Assembly: GCA_964636885.1 (NCBI GenBank)
Contig: CAZWVA010000039.1
Coordinates: 1-24,799 of the forward strand
From: CAZWVA01 sp964636885
GTDB lineage: Bacteria; Desulfobacterota_D; UBA1144; Nemesobacterales; CSP1-2
DNA: 24,799 bases
Direction of reading: 5' to 3'
In this document: one piece after another, positions 15,393-23,207 of the stretch
Numbering within the stretch: the first letter of the stretch is position 1
Layout of the letters: each line of letters starts with the position of its first letter
The notes under the pieces: model-generated
Seen by the model: only the letters and a program-made list of their open reading frames with translations
The model's database searches: none
What the model was told of the DNA's origin: nothing
Program-made: the position numbers and the translations under genes

Positions 15393-15422
15393 TATTTAGA
15401 CCCCAGGGGGTGAGATAATAGG

Positions 15423-15785
15423 ATGAAGTCTACACGGCTTAAGATAAGCGTAAGTCAGGACGGCTTGCTTCCACAGGAAACGGCAGAGATCGCGACACTG
15501 GAGTTCCCTGTTCTACCCAAGAAACTCCTAAAGGCACTCGGATTCGAGCGTGTGGATTCAACCACCTATGTAGGCGTACTCCCGGTTTTTGTAAATCTTG
15601 GAGAGAGGGAACAGGAGATCGAGATCGAACTAGGTGTAACCCTTCCCGAGATGAGAAAGCAGATAATAGAAATCGTCAAGACTCCTGCGAGGCTCCTCTC
15701 CCTTCCCAACCCATCAAAACCGAGGAAGCTCTCTGTTAAGAAATCGCCAGTTAAAAGGGTAAAAGCTCAAAAATCAAGAAGGTAA
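15423..15785 (+). CDS. Unknown protein with basic tail, upstream of guaB
   Basis: 120 residues that I do not recognise. The first 90 residues look like a compact, mostly beta domain (LKISVSQDG, EIATLEFPVLPKKLLKALGF, YVGVLPVFVNLGE, EIEIELGV). The last 30 form a Pro-, Ser- and Lys/Arg-rich tail (SKPRKLSVKKSPVKRVKAQ) that should be disordered and strongly positive, so RNA, DNA or ribosome contact is possible. GGGGGTGAG lies just before the ATG. The stop is four bases before the guaB start, which makes co-translation likely and links it to GMP synthesis by position only. No signal peptide or membrane segment. Confidence 0.7.
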   Translation: MKSTRLKISVSQDGLLPQETAEIATLEFPVLPKKLLKALGFERVDSTTYVGVLPVFVNLGEREQEIEIELGVTLPEMRKQIIEIVKTPARLLSLPNPSKPRKLSVKKSPVKRVKAQKSRR

Positions 15786-15789
15786 AGAC

Positions 15790-17256
15790 ATGGTAGAGGA
15801 TAAGATCCAGGAAAGCTTAACCTTCGATGACGTTCTTCTGGTTCCTGCCTACTCAGAGGTCCTTCCAAACGAAGTGGATGTTTCAACCTACCTCACGCCG
15901 AGGATTAAGCTTCACATTCCACTCATAAGCGCAGCGATGGATACGGTCACCGAGGCCAAGACCGCTATAGCCATGGCTCAAGAAGGGGGAATCGGTATAA
16001 TCCATAGGAACCTCGATATCTCTGCTCAAGCGGCCGAGGTGGAGAAGGTAAAGAAGTTTGAAAGCGGTATGATAGTAAACCCCCTTACCGTGCGCCCCTA
16101 CCATAAGGTCCAAGAAGCACTAGATATCATGTTGAAAAACAATATAACCGGTCTCCCCGTTACAGAAGAAGACGGCAAGCTCGTCGGCATTATTACAAAC
16201 AGGGACCTCAGGTTTGAAAAGAACCTCGATTTCAGGGTCGATAAGTTGATGACCCCCAGGGATAAACTCATCACCGTTAAAGAGGGGATTACGCTTGAGA
16301 GCGCCAAAGAGCTCCTTCATAAGTACAAAATCGAAAAGCTCCCCGTGGTAGACGACAAGTTCAGGCTTCGCGGTCTCATAACGATGAAGGACATAGAGAA
16401 GATAGAAAAGCATCCAAACGCCTGCAAGGATGAAATGGGAAGGCTGAGGTGTGGGGCGGCAATAGGGGTAGGCCCAGATAGAGAAGAGAGGATCGAAGCC
16501 CTTGTTAAAGTCGGATGCGACGTAATAGTAATAGACACGGCACACGCACACTCAAAGAGGGTGATCGATGCCGTAATCTCTACAAAATCCAACTTCCGAA
16601 AGGTGGACCTAATCGCTGGAAACGTGGGGACGGCCGAAGGGGCCGAAGCCCTGATTAAAGCCGGAACGGACGCAGTTAAAGTGGGGGTTGGACCGGGCTC
16701 CATTTGCACGACCCGGGTTATAGCAGGGATAGGCGTTCCTCAAATCACGGCCATAATGGAGGTAGGGAAGATAGCGAGGAGATACGATGTTCCGGTGGTT
16801 GCGGATGGCGGAATAAAATATTCGGGCGATATCACAAAGGCACTTGCCGCCGGAGCGCACTCGGTGATGATAGGCAACCTCTTTGCGGGAACGGATGAAG
16901 CCCCGGGCGAGGTCGTTCTATATCAGGGAAGGACGTATAAGGTCTATCGTGGAATGGGTTCGATCGAAGCCATGAAGAAGGGAAGCCGTGACAGGTATGC
17001 ACAAGACGAGATGATAGAATCCAAACTGGTCCCCGAGGGTATCGAGGGAAGGGTTCCATACAGAGGGTCAATCGGGGGGATGATCTATCAACTAGTGGGC
17101 GGTCTTAAGGCCGGAATGGGGTATGCAGGATGCCGTAACGTTAAGGAGCTAAGGGAGAAGGGCAGATTCATTAAAGTCACACATGCGGGGCTCCGTGAAG
17201 GCCACGTTCATGACGTAATAATAACCAAAGAGGCCCCGAATTATAGGATCGAGTAG
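15790..17256 (+). CDS. guaB: IMP dehydrogenase
   Basis: Oxidises IMP to XMP with NAD, the committed step to GMP. The 488-residue length and order of parts are standard: N-terminal barrel segment with LTFDDVLLVPAYSEVLP (10-26), two CBS domains at about 95-205 that sense nucleotides (NPLTVRPYHKVQEAL, then LMTPRDKLITVKEGI), and the barrel again with GNVGTAEGA. The catalytic loop is GPGSICTTR with Cys306. The flap shows YRGMGSIEAM and the EGIEGRVPYRG segment. It lies four bases after the unknown basic-tailed gene and 51 bases before guaA, so the three probably form one operon. No defects seen. Confidence 0.98.
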   Translation: MVEDKIQESLTFDDVLLVPAYSEVLPNEVDVSTYLTPRIKLHIPLISAAMDTVTEAKTAIAMAQEGGIGIIHRNLDISAQAAEVEKVKKFESGMIVNPLTVRPYHKVQEALDIMLKNNITGLPVTEEDGKLVGIITNRDLRFEKNLDFRVDKLMTPRDKLITVKEGITLESAKELLHKYKIEKLPVVDDKFRLRGLITMKDIEKIEKHPNACKDEMGRLRCGAAIGVGPDREERIEALVKVGCDVIVIDTAHAHSKRVIDAVISTKSNFRKVDLIAGNVGTAEGAEALIKAGTDAVKVGVGPGSICTTRVIAGIGVPQITAIMEVGKIARRYDVPVVADGGIKYSGDITKALAAGAHSVMIGNLFAGTDEAPGEVVLYQGRTYKVYRGMGSIEAMKKGSRDRYAQDEMIESKLVPEGIEGRVPYRGSIGGMIYQLVGGLKAGMGYAGCRNVKELREKGRFIKVTHAGLREGHVHDVIITKEAPNYRIE

Positions 17257-17307
17257 ATTATAATCGCTACACTCTAATCACTAAACACAGACTCCAGATT
17301 CGAAATA

Positions 17308-18840
17308 ATGCGTGAAAGCGTTTTGGTTCTTGATTTTGGATCTCAGTACACCCAGCTCATCGCGAGAAGGATAAGGGAGCTCGGCGTCTACTCCGAGATA
17401 AAACCGTTTAATCTCCCTTTAGAGCAGATAGAAAGAATCCGGCCAAAGGCGATTGTCCTTTCGGGGGGCCCGGCAAGCGTCTGGGATGACGGTTCGCCGT
17501 CTCTAGACCGAAGGGTATTCGACCTCGGAATCCCTATCCTCGGGATCTGCTACGGGATGCAACTCATAGCCCACATCCTGGGCGGAAGGGTAGAACGCTC
17601 AGAAAGGCGTGAATTCGGTCCAGCCGAGATCGGGGTCACCGACGACTCGGATATCCTCTCAGGTATCCCCAGGAAAACCAAGGTCTGGATGTCACATGGA
17701 GACCGAGTGCTTGAGCTTCCGAGAGGCTTTACCTCAATTGCGATTAGCGCAAATTCACCCATAGCGGCGATGAAGGACACAGATGGCAGGATATTCGGTA
17801 CCCAGTTTCATCCAGAAGTAGTCCACACCGAGTTTGGAAAGAAGATACTCTCGAATTTCATATTTAACGTCGCAAGGTGTGAGGCCTCGTGGACGGCAAG
17901 ATCCTTTGTAGAAACCGCAATAAGAGACATCCGAGAAAAGGTAAAAGGCTCTCAGGTGGTTTGTGCGCTCTCAGGAGGCGTAGACTCCGCGGTTGTTGCC
18001 TCGATCGTTCAGCGTGCCGTATGGGACAAGCTCCATTGCATATTCGTTGATACAGGGCTTCTCAGGCTTAATGAAGCCGAGCAAGTGATAGCCGCCTTTA
18101 AAGGCATGGGACTCAATCTGATCCATGTAGAGGCCCGGAGGAGATTCCTCGATAGACTGAAAGGGGTCAAAGACCCCGAGACGAAGAGAAAGATAATAGG
18201 AGAGGAATTCATCAGGGTATTCGAAGAAGAGGCCTCAAGGATCGATGGAGCCGAGTTTCTCGCCCAGGGAACGCTTTATCCCGATGTTATAGAGAGCGTT
18301 AGCGTGAAGGGGCCATCTGCAAAGATCAAAACCCACCATAATGTCGGTGGTCTTCCAGAGAGAATGAACCTCAAACTGATAGAGCCCCTAAGAGAGCTAT
18401 TTAAAGACGAAGTAAGAGAGGTAGGACTCGAACTCGGCCTTCCTCCGGAGATACTGAATCGCCACCCGTTTCCCGGGCCGGGGCTTGCGATAAGGATCAT
18501 CGGAGAGGTAACGGATGAAAAACTCGACAAGCTAAGACACGCAGACGACATATTCATAGAGGAGATAAGGAGGGCGGGGATTTATAATGACATCTGGCAG
18601 GCGTTTTGCGTCTTCCTTCCAATAAAAACGGTAGGCGTTATGGGAGACGAGAGGACATATGACAACGTTATCGCTCTAAGAGCCGTAACGAGTCTCGATG
18701 GCATGACGGCCAACTGGGCGCGCATTCCTTATGATGTCCTTGAGAGGATCTCGGTGCGCATAATAAACGAGGTAAAGGGGATAAACCGAGTTGTTTACGA
18801 TATATCAACAAAACCACCGAGTACAATCGAATGGGAATAG
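17308..18840 (+). CDS. guaA: GMP synthase (glutamine-hydrolysing)
   Basis: Converts XMP to GMP with ammonia from glutamine. The 510 residues contain an N-terminal class I glutamine amidotransferase with Cys81 in GICYGMQ and His168/Glu170 in QFHPEV. The ATP-pyrophosphatase domain follows with the P-loop ALSGGVDSAV (220-229) and the later HNVGGLP. The C-terminal dimerisation domain ends in the family hallmark KPPSTIEWE. It follows guaB and directly precedes the 3' end of a convergent minus-strand gene (7-base gap). The ribosome-binding site is weak, so reading through from guaB is probable. Confidence 0.98.
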   Translation: MRESVLVLDFGSQYTQLIARRIRELGVYSEIKPFNLPLEQIERIRPKAIVLSGGPASVWDDGSPSLDRRVFDLGIPILGICYGMQLIAHILGGRVERSERREFGPAEIGVTDDSDILSGIPRKTKVWMSHGDRVLELPRGFTSIAISANSPIAAMKDTDGRIFGTQFHPEVVHTEFGKKILSNFIFNVARCEASWTARSFVETAIRDIREKVKGSQVVCALSGGVDSAVVASIVQRAVWDKLHCIFVDTGLLRLNEAEQVIAAFKGMGLNLIHVEARRRFLDRLKGVKDPETKRKIIGEEFIRVFEEEASRIDGAEFLAQGTLYPDVIESVSVKGPSAKIKTHHNVGGLPERMNLKLIEPLRELFKDEVREVGLELGLPPEILNRHPFPGPGLAIRIIGEVTDEKLDKLRHADDIFIEEIRRAGIYNDIWQAFCVFLPIKTVGVMGDERTYDNVIALRAVTSLDGMTANWARIPYDVLERISVRIINEVKGINRVVYDISTKPPSTIEWE

Positions 18841-18847
18841 GTCTCGG

Positions 18848-19630
18848 CTAGTAAGCCCTGAACCTTATTTCGTCGTATGAAGCGTTCTCTAGTCCAAATG
18901 AAATGTCCACCGGCAATAGCCCTTGAATAGATCTCGCAAGCTCCTCCGGGTTTACCCTTGAAGATACAAGGAATGAAACCTCCCCGCCCCCTCTAAAAAC
19001 CCTTTTCTTTATACCGATACCGGGAACCAACTTCGCCATTACATCTTCTATTCTTTCGTATTGAGAGTAATTCCTAAGCCCGGCAAAAAGAACCTCAATA
19101 GTCCCTGCCTCTCCACCTGGCTTATCCTCTTTAACCGACCGCGTTTTATTCAGTTCGGCTCTTAGTCTCTTTGCCGCACGAGCCCCAGCCCTCTTGAGTG
19201 CGCTTAAACCGACCTCATCCAGGTTGGAACCGGTTAAATACGAGCTATCGCTTACCTCGGTCAGTAGTCTTCCATTCCCATCCTTGGCCCTTATACGTAT
19301 GTTTCCCATCGTATTATAGTACGTTATCCCCCGAGAGTCGTTCTCGGTTGTCCTCACATCCAGATAGACCTCTAGCCTAATATCGCCTGGGGTATCCATT
19401 AAGACCCTGTATCCCGAACCTATAAGCACAGTTGATATCTCCCTCTTAATCTCTAAAGTCGGTAGGGTCATAACGATGGGGTTACTATCCGGGCTCTCTA
19501 TCATCGTTATTGATACGGATGGGGTCTCAGATGTTGTAAATGGGAATCCACAAACAGGTATAAGAAACTCTAGAAAGAACAAAAAAGAGGTAACCCCATA
19601 GGAACGCACCTTCGGCCAAATAGATTTCAT
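18848..19630 (-). CDS. Exported protein of unknown function
   Basis: 260 residues. The N-terminus has a basic start and a hydrophobic core (VTSFLFFLEFLIPVCG), so it should be exported; the Cys is preceded by IPV, which is not a good lipoprotein signal. Two alpha-beta parts follow. The first (about 45-160) runs ITMIES, then STVLIGSGYRVL and a helix with GARAAKRLRAEL. The second (about 175-260) runs GTIEVLFAGLRNYSQYERIEDVM and VNPEELARSIQGLL. This arrangement is reminiscent of FlgT or LPP20-like envelope proteins, but the match is by eye only. It is the last gene of the minus-strand run and lies 24 bases after the DUF4177-like gene. Confidence 0.72.
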   Translation of the reverse strand: MKSIWPKVRSYGVTSFLFFLEFLIPVCGFPFTTSETPSVSITMIESPDSNPIVMTLPTLEIKREISTVLIGSGYRVLMDTPGDIRLEVYLDVRTTENDSRGITYYNTMGNIRIRAKDGNGRLLTEVSDSSYLTGSNLDEVGLSALKRAGARAAKRLRAELNKTRSVKEDKPGGEAGTIEVLFAGLRNYSQYERIEDVMAKLVPGIGIKKRVFRGGGEVSFLVSSRVNPEELARSIQGLLPVDISFGLENASYDEIRFRAY

Positions 19631-19654
19631 GATCCGGCCTGTTATTATCCGGTT

Positions 19655-19879
19655 TTAAACCAAGCCGTACCCCTCTTGCGGTTTTTTAAACACTCCAAAC
19701 TCTCCCACTATAGTTACAAGCTCCCAACCCTCAGCCCCAAGCCGGTTTAAATTCTCTTCGAATCCCCTTCCTAACTTTGCCCTTCTTGTGGACGCCGCTT
19801 GCTTTGAGACGGCTATATCGTGATCGACATGGTCGGGAAAGAGTTCGTCTATTGAAACCACCCTATATGCCCACTTCAT
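19655..19879 (-). CDS. DUF4177-like small protein
   Basis: 74 residues. It begins MKWAYRVVSIDEL and contains ENLNRLGAEGWELVTIVGEFGVFKK, the pattern of DUF4177-type proteins: an initial W/Y-x-V-V strand, a helix with LN-x-LG-x-EGWELV, and a final strand. No biochemical role is known for that family. The start ATG overlaps the stop of the upstream 64-residue gene by four bases (ATGA), so translation is coupled. It lies 24 bases before the exported protein gene. Short length makes detailed prediction unsafe. Confidence 0.72.
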   Translation of the reverse strand: MKWAYRVVSIDELFPDHVDHDIAVSKQAASTRRAKLGRGFEENLNRLGAEGWELVTIVGEFGVFKKPQEGYGLV

Positions 19880-20070
19880 TCACCTTCTCCCCTATTAACG
19901 GTTTCTGACCCTTTGAGCGATTCCTCATCGACTATAAGAGGACATCCCTTGCTCGATACATCCGGGAGTTTTTTTATATAGTCCTCGTATTCCTCCTTCC
20001 TTATAACCCCTTCCCGGATATATCTCTCTATAACCCTGACGTCGTAGAGTAAGTCGCTTTTGTCCTTCAT
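19876..20070 (-). CDS. Small protein of unknown function with a YDVRVIERYIREG helix
   Basis: 64 residues. The middle is a charged helical hairpin: LLYDVRVIERYIREGVI, KEEYEDYIKKLPDVSSKG. I have the impression that short proteins with D-x-R-V-I-E and a following LPDVS are found in several proteobacterial groups, but cannot name a family. GGAGGATAAAC stands directly before the ATG, a good ribosome-binding site. The stop overlaps the next gene start by four bases. No membrane segment. It probably acts with its coupled neighbour. Confidence 0.68.
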   Translation of the reverse strand: MKDKSDLLYDVRVIERYIREGVIRKEEYEDYIKKLPDVSSKGCPLIVDEESLKGSETVNRGEGE

Positions 20071-20143
20071 GTTTATCCTCCAAAGGGATTAATGATACCC
20101 ATTCACACACGTGTTCGCAATCACTCGCCTTGATCTCACATTC

Positions 20144-21142
20144 CTATTTCCGGCCAATAACTAGGGAAGAGGTAAGAGGAGGAGCAAGGGTTATCCATTC
20201 TATCCCCTTAAATCCAGCATCCTCCAGCCATCCTTTAACCTCTCGAAAAGAATAATCACGTCCCCTTGTTGTAAGAAGCATCTGGATGGAGAAGAGGGCT
20301 CCTACGGCCGGATTTGTGAGGGTATCATCGAGGATATGGTCTTTAATTATCACCTCTCCACCCGGATTTAAGATCCCATAGACCTTTTTCATGAGTCTCC
20401 GGTTGGTCTCTTCATCCTCGCTATGTATGATATTTGAAAGAAACGCTATATCAAAACCCGAAGGGATCTCATCCGTGTTATAATCCCCTTCTACTATCTC
20501 TATTCTCCCAAGCATCCCTTCCTCTTCAAGGACCCTTCTTGTCACCTTGAGTGTTCCAGGAAGATCGAATACGGTAATCCTGAGATGAGGATACCTTTTT
20601 AAAAACTCCATAGGATAGGTTCCGGGCCCAGAGCCTATGTCTATCATGGATCTTGCCCATCCAAAGTCCAACGTGTCACTTAGAATCCGAGCGTCCCCCC
20701 TTGCCATTACTAGGGAATGCATGGCCATTATAAACCTCTCCCTTTCCTCCTCCCTTTTCTGAAACATATCGGGGTCTCGTGCGGGCTTTCCCGTGATAAT
20801 AGAGTCTTCGAGTCTCCCCCAAATATCCCAGAGCCCTTCTTCAAAGAGAATCATCCCTCCGAAGTATCTGGGAGAGGTTCTTACAAGGTATGTGAGAGAG
20901 GCCTCCGTGTTGTGGAACCTTCCTCCTTCCTTACTCAAAGCACCAAGTGCCACAAGGGCGTTGAGAAGAAGCTCGGTTGCCCTTGGATTGGTACCAAGCG
21001 CACTGGCGATCTCTTCGGGAAGGCTTCCCTGAATCCCAATTACATCGAAAACACCGAGCTTTACCGCAACCTGGAGGATCCTTGCTCCAACGAAACCGCC
21101 GCTTATACTACTGAGATCGGAGAAATCCATTAGAAGACCCAT
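20144..21142 (-). CDS. SAM-dependent O-methyltransferase-like protein
   Basis: 332 residues with the build of the O-methyltransferase family 2 (acetylserotonin and hydroxyneurosporene methyltransferases). An N-terminal winged-helix dimerisation domain (about 15-90, with LGVFDVI and NALVALGAL) is followed by a Rossmann domain whose SAM-binding motif is DIGSGPGTYP (168-177). His240 in SNIIHSEDEE is where the catalytic base usually lies. The substrate is a small molecule that cannot be named. The ATG at 21142 lacks a clear ribosome-binding site; ATG at 21130 is an alternative. It lies 46 bases after the epimerase gene and 73 bases before the two small coupled genes. Confidence 0.85.
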   Translation of the reverse strand: MGLLMDFSDLSSISGGFVGARILQVAVKLGVFDVIGIQGSLPEEIASALGTNPRATELLLNALVALGALSKEGGRFHNTEASLTYLVRTSPRYFGGMILFEEGLWDIWGRLEDSIITGKPARDPDMFQKREEERERFIMAMHSLVMARGDARILSDTLDFGWARSMIDIGSGPGTYPMEFLKRYPHLRITVFDLPGTLKVTRRVLEEEGMLGRIEIVEGDYNTDEIPSGFDIAFLSNIIHSEDEETNRRLMKKVYGILNPGGEVIIKDHILDDTLTNPAVGALFSIQMLLTTRGRDYSFREVKGWLEDAGFKGIEWITLAPPLTSSLVIGRK

Positions 21143-21188
21143 TGGAAAGAGGGATTAAAAGCCGAAAAAACCAGGCATTACATCCCCG

Positions 21189-22115
21189 TCACGATTCTTT
21201 CCTTTCACTAAACCACTTCCACGTCCTATGGATACCCTCCTCTAGGCTCACACTAGGAGACCAGCCGAGTACCCGTTTTGCCCGCTTTATATCCAAATAT
21301 ATCCTAAGAACCTCCCCAAGCCGAGGGGGTGAATACTCCACTTTGAACTCCCTTCCCGATACCCTTCTCAGTGTCGAAACAAGGTCGTTTACCGAGGTTT
21401 CTATTTCGGTGCCTATATTATAGCTTCCAACCGGTGCATCGATGCTCAGTATGTTTGCCCGCGCAACGTCACCAACAAACACATAATCCCGCGTTTGATT
21501 CCCGTCTCCAAAGACGAGACAGGGCCTCTCCGATATTATCCTGTCACAGAAGATAGCCACTACCCCTGCTTCCCCATGGGGATTCTGGCGAGGGCCATAG
21601 ACGTTTGCATACCTCAATGCGACATAATCAAGCCCATAAACAGCGTTATAGTAACCTAGGTATTTTTCAACGGCGTACTTAGAGGTCCCGTAGGGTGATA
21701 TAGGCATAGGCGGTGTACTTTCATCGGCAGGCAGGTCTTTGGGCTCACCATAGATCGCACCACCGGTTGATGCGAATATGAACCTCTTTACCCCGTTTTT
21801 CGTTGAGAGTTCGAGCAGATTGATAGTTCCAATTATATTCACCTCGGCATCAAAAACCGGGTCTTCTACAGATCGCCTTACGTCCATCTGCGCAGCATGA
21901 TGGCTAACGATATCCGGTCTAAACTGAGAAAACACCCTCTCTAGTAACCCGCGATCCCTGATATCGCCCTTAATAAAGCCCGCCTCCTCTGGGATATTCT
22001 CCTCTACCCCAGTGGATAGGTCATCCACTATGAGGACCTCGTTCCCCTCCGCTATGAAGGCATCTGCCACCCAGGAACCTATAAACCCCGCACCACCCGT
22101 AACAAGGATCTTCAT
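21189..22115 (-). CDS. NAD-dependent sugar-nucleotide epimerase, GalE-like
   Basis: Extended short-chain dehydrogenase, 308 residues, probably a UDP-glucose or UDP-GlcNAc 4-epimerase. NAD binds at GGAGFIG (7-13). The catalytic set is Ser114/Thr115 with Tyr140 and Lys144 in YGTSK. Further family marks are HHAAQMDVRRSVEDP, YANVYGPRQNP and RDYVFVGDVARA. It would supply an activated sugar for glycans, perhaps those of the region at 3.3-8.0 kb. It has a good promoter, and a hairpin stands just before its GGAGGAG ribosome-binding site. The related group includes many dehydratases and epimerases, so GalE itself is not certain. Confidence 0.9.
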   Translation of the reverse strand: MKILVTGGAGFIGSWVADAFIAEGNEVLIVDDLSTGVEENIPEEAGFIKGDIRDRGLLERVFSQFRPDIVSHHAAQMDVRRSVEDPVFDAEVNIIGTINLLELSTKNGVKRFIFASTGGAIYGEPKDLPADESTPPMPISPYGTSKYAVEKYLGYYNAVYGLDYVALRYANVYGPRQNPHGEAGVVAIFCDRIISERPCLVFGDGNQTRDYVFVGDVARANILSIDAPVGSYNIGTEIETSVNDLVSTLRRVSGREFKVEYSPPRLGEVLRIYLDIKRAKRVLGWSPSVSLEEGIHRTWKWFSERKES

Positions 22116-22130
22116 CCCTATCTGCTCCTC

Positions 22131-22150
22131 CGGCTTTTCCCTTTAAGCCG
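22131..22150 (-). promoter_or_regulatory. Leader hairpin just upstream of the epimerase ribosome-binding site
   Basis: CGGCTT and AAGCCG form a 6-bp stem with an 8-base loop. On the minus strand the stem ends directly at GGAGGAG, the ribosome-binding site of the epimerase gene. It may stabilise the mRNA end or affect initiation. Confidence 0.4.
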
Positions 22151-22184
22151 ATCCTGTTATTTTGAAGAAGACTCGAACCCGGTA

Positions 22185-22213
22185 ATTATAATGCCTTTCT
22201 GGGAATCGGGTAA
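22185..22213 (-). promoter_or_regulatory. Probable promoter of the epimerase gene
   Basis: On the minus strand TTACCC (22213-22208), a 17-base spacer and a perfect TATAAT (22190-22185). Transcription would begin near 22178 and give a leader of about 60 bases before the ATG at 22115. The -35 box is poor but the -10 box and spacing are ideal. Confidence 0.5.
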
Positions 22214-22230
22214 GAACACACCCTATGAGT

Positions 22231-22308
22231 AAAGGAACACCCATAAAAGGGTCCTTTACGATTCACGCTATTTACGGGCTCCACAGATGTTAGAGGTGGT
22301 TTACCACC
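22231..22308. terminator. Two hairpins between the zinc-ribbon gene and the epimerase promoter
   Basis: One stem pairs AAAGGA with TCCTTT and CCC with GGG (22231-22257). A second, GGTGG/CCACC with a four-base loop, lies at 22295-22308. They follow the stop of the minus-strand zinc-ribbon gene and could end its transcript, but neither is followed by a clear run of T on that strand, so this is only a suggestion. Confidence 0.3.
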
Positions 22309-22330
22309 GAAATGGTTCCTATATCCGATA

Positions 22331-22531
22331 TCACTTCGCGGCGCCTATAGCCTGATTCTTACACGAATCGCATTTACAACCAACCATCCACCCGTAGACC
22401 CTGGATTCCTTCTTGCACTCCGGGCAGTTTATTCTAATCAAGTGGCCTTCACCAGTGCTTGTCTCAGATACAACCCTCCACTCGCGAACCGGTGCATCCG
22501 GACAATCCCAACATATCCTCGTTATGGTCAT
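22331..22531 (-). CDS. Small zinc-ribbon protein
   Basis: 66 residues with three paired-cysteine groups: CWDC at about 8-11, CPEC at about 36-39 and CKCDSC at about 53-58, the spacing of zinc-binding ribbons. AAGGAGG stands ten bases before the ATG, a strong ribosome-binding site that supports a real gene. The C-terminus is short and neutral. The sequence between the Cys groups (REWRVVSETSTGEGHLIRINCP) looks like a beta ribbon. The role is unknown; such proteins may bind nucleic acid or protein partners. It is divergent from the MIP18-family gene starting at 22784. Confidence 0.75.
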   Translation of the reverse strand: MTITRICWDCPDAPVREWRVVSETSTGEGHLIRINCPECKKESRVYGWMVGCKCDSCKNQAIGAAK

Positions 22532-22622
22532 ATCCTTATAGCCTCCTTAGAACCCTATTTCTCACCATTCGATTTAGGTAATAATTTGGCATCAAATCCC
22601 CATCTTGTCAATCGCAGTAGGT

Positions 22623-22651
22623 TTGACACATCGGCCTTTTGGTGATTAAAT
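22623..22651 (+). promoter_or_regulatory. Probable promoter of the iron-sulfur assembly operon
   Basis: Perfect TTGACA at 22623-22628, a 17-base spacer, then TTAAAT at 22646-22651 (four of six consensus bases). It would start an mRNA near 22658 with a leader of about 125 bases before the ATG at 22784. Confidence 0.45.
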
Positions 22652-22783
22652 GAAAGGTAGCGATAATCCCTTCGCCTCTAAACGTGCCTGTGACACCCTG
22701 TGTTTCTAACTCGAATAACCTTATCCCGACGCATTTTAGGATCTAAAATAACCAGGTATTATTAAAGGAGGAGGTAACGGGAA

Positions 22784-23197
22784 ATGGGCATGAAGAAGAT
22801 TATAGACATAAAAAAAGACGAGCCACAAAAAACCGGGGAAAAGAAGGTTACCCTTACAGGATTTCAAAGGTCTAAAGAAACCGATGAACCCGTGGAGATA
22901 ACCGAAGAGAGGGTGCTTGAGTCATTAAAATCCGTTTATGACCCAGAGCTTCCGATAAGTATCGTGGATCTCGGACTCATCTACGACGTTCAAATCTCAG
23001 GAAGAAACGTTCAGATCAAGATGTCCCTTACAACTCCTGGATGCGGTATGGGAGCTATGATTGCAAGACAGGCAGAGAACGCAATAAAGTCCATCGGGGC
23101 AAAGAACGTATTAGTTCAAATCGTATGGGACCCACCATGGAACCCAGATATGATGAGCGATGAGGCAAAGGAGAGGCTCGGCATAGCCGCCCGATAA
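22784..23197 (+). CDS. MIP18 (DUF59) family iron-sulfur assembly protein, SufT/PaaD-like
   Basis: 137 residues; supports maturation of iron-sulfur proteins. A 40-residue charged lead is followed by the MIP18 domain: VYDPELPISIVDLGLIYDV (51-69), the conserved cysteine motif TTPGCGMG with Cys87, and VWDPPWNPDMMSDEAKERLG (114-133), the usual ending. ATG at 22784 was chosen because AGGAGGAGG lies nine bases upstream; a second in-frame ATG follows two codons later. The ten-base gap to the Mrp gene holds that gene's ribosome-binding site, so the two are one operon. This pairing is common and fits a shared role in cluster transfer. Confidence 0.93.
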   Translation: MGMKKIIDIKKDEPQKTGEKKVTLTGFQRSKETDEPVEITEERVLESLKSVYDPELPISIVDLGLIYDVQISGRNVQIKMSLTTPGCGMGAMIARQAENAIKSIGAKNVLVQIVWDPPWNPDMMSDEAKERLGIAAR

Positions 23198-23207
23198 GGA
23201 GGCTTAT

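Noticed and set aside
15286..15422. Purine or PRPP riboswitch upstream of the guaB operon
   Set aside because: The conserved core of the purine aptamer cannot be found; only an unassigned inverted repeat is present.
16098..17071. Several antisense frames of 70-140 codons within guaB
   Set aside because: They overlap the IMP dehydrogenase frame, with its CBS domains and catalytic cysteine, and are codon-bias shadows.
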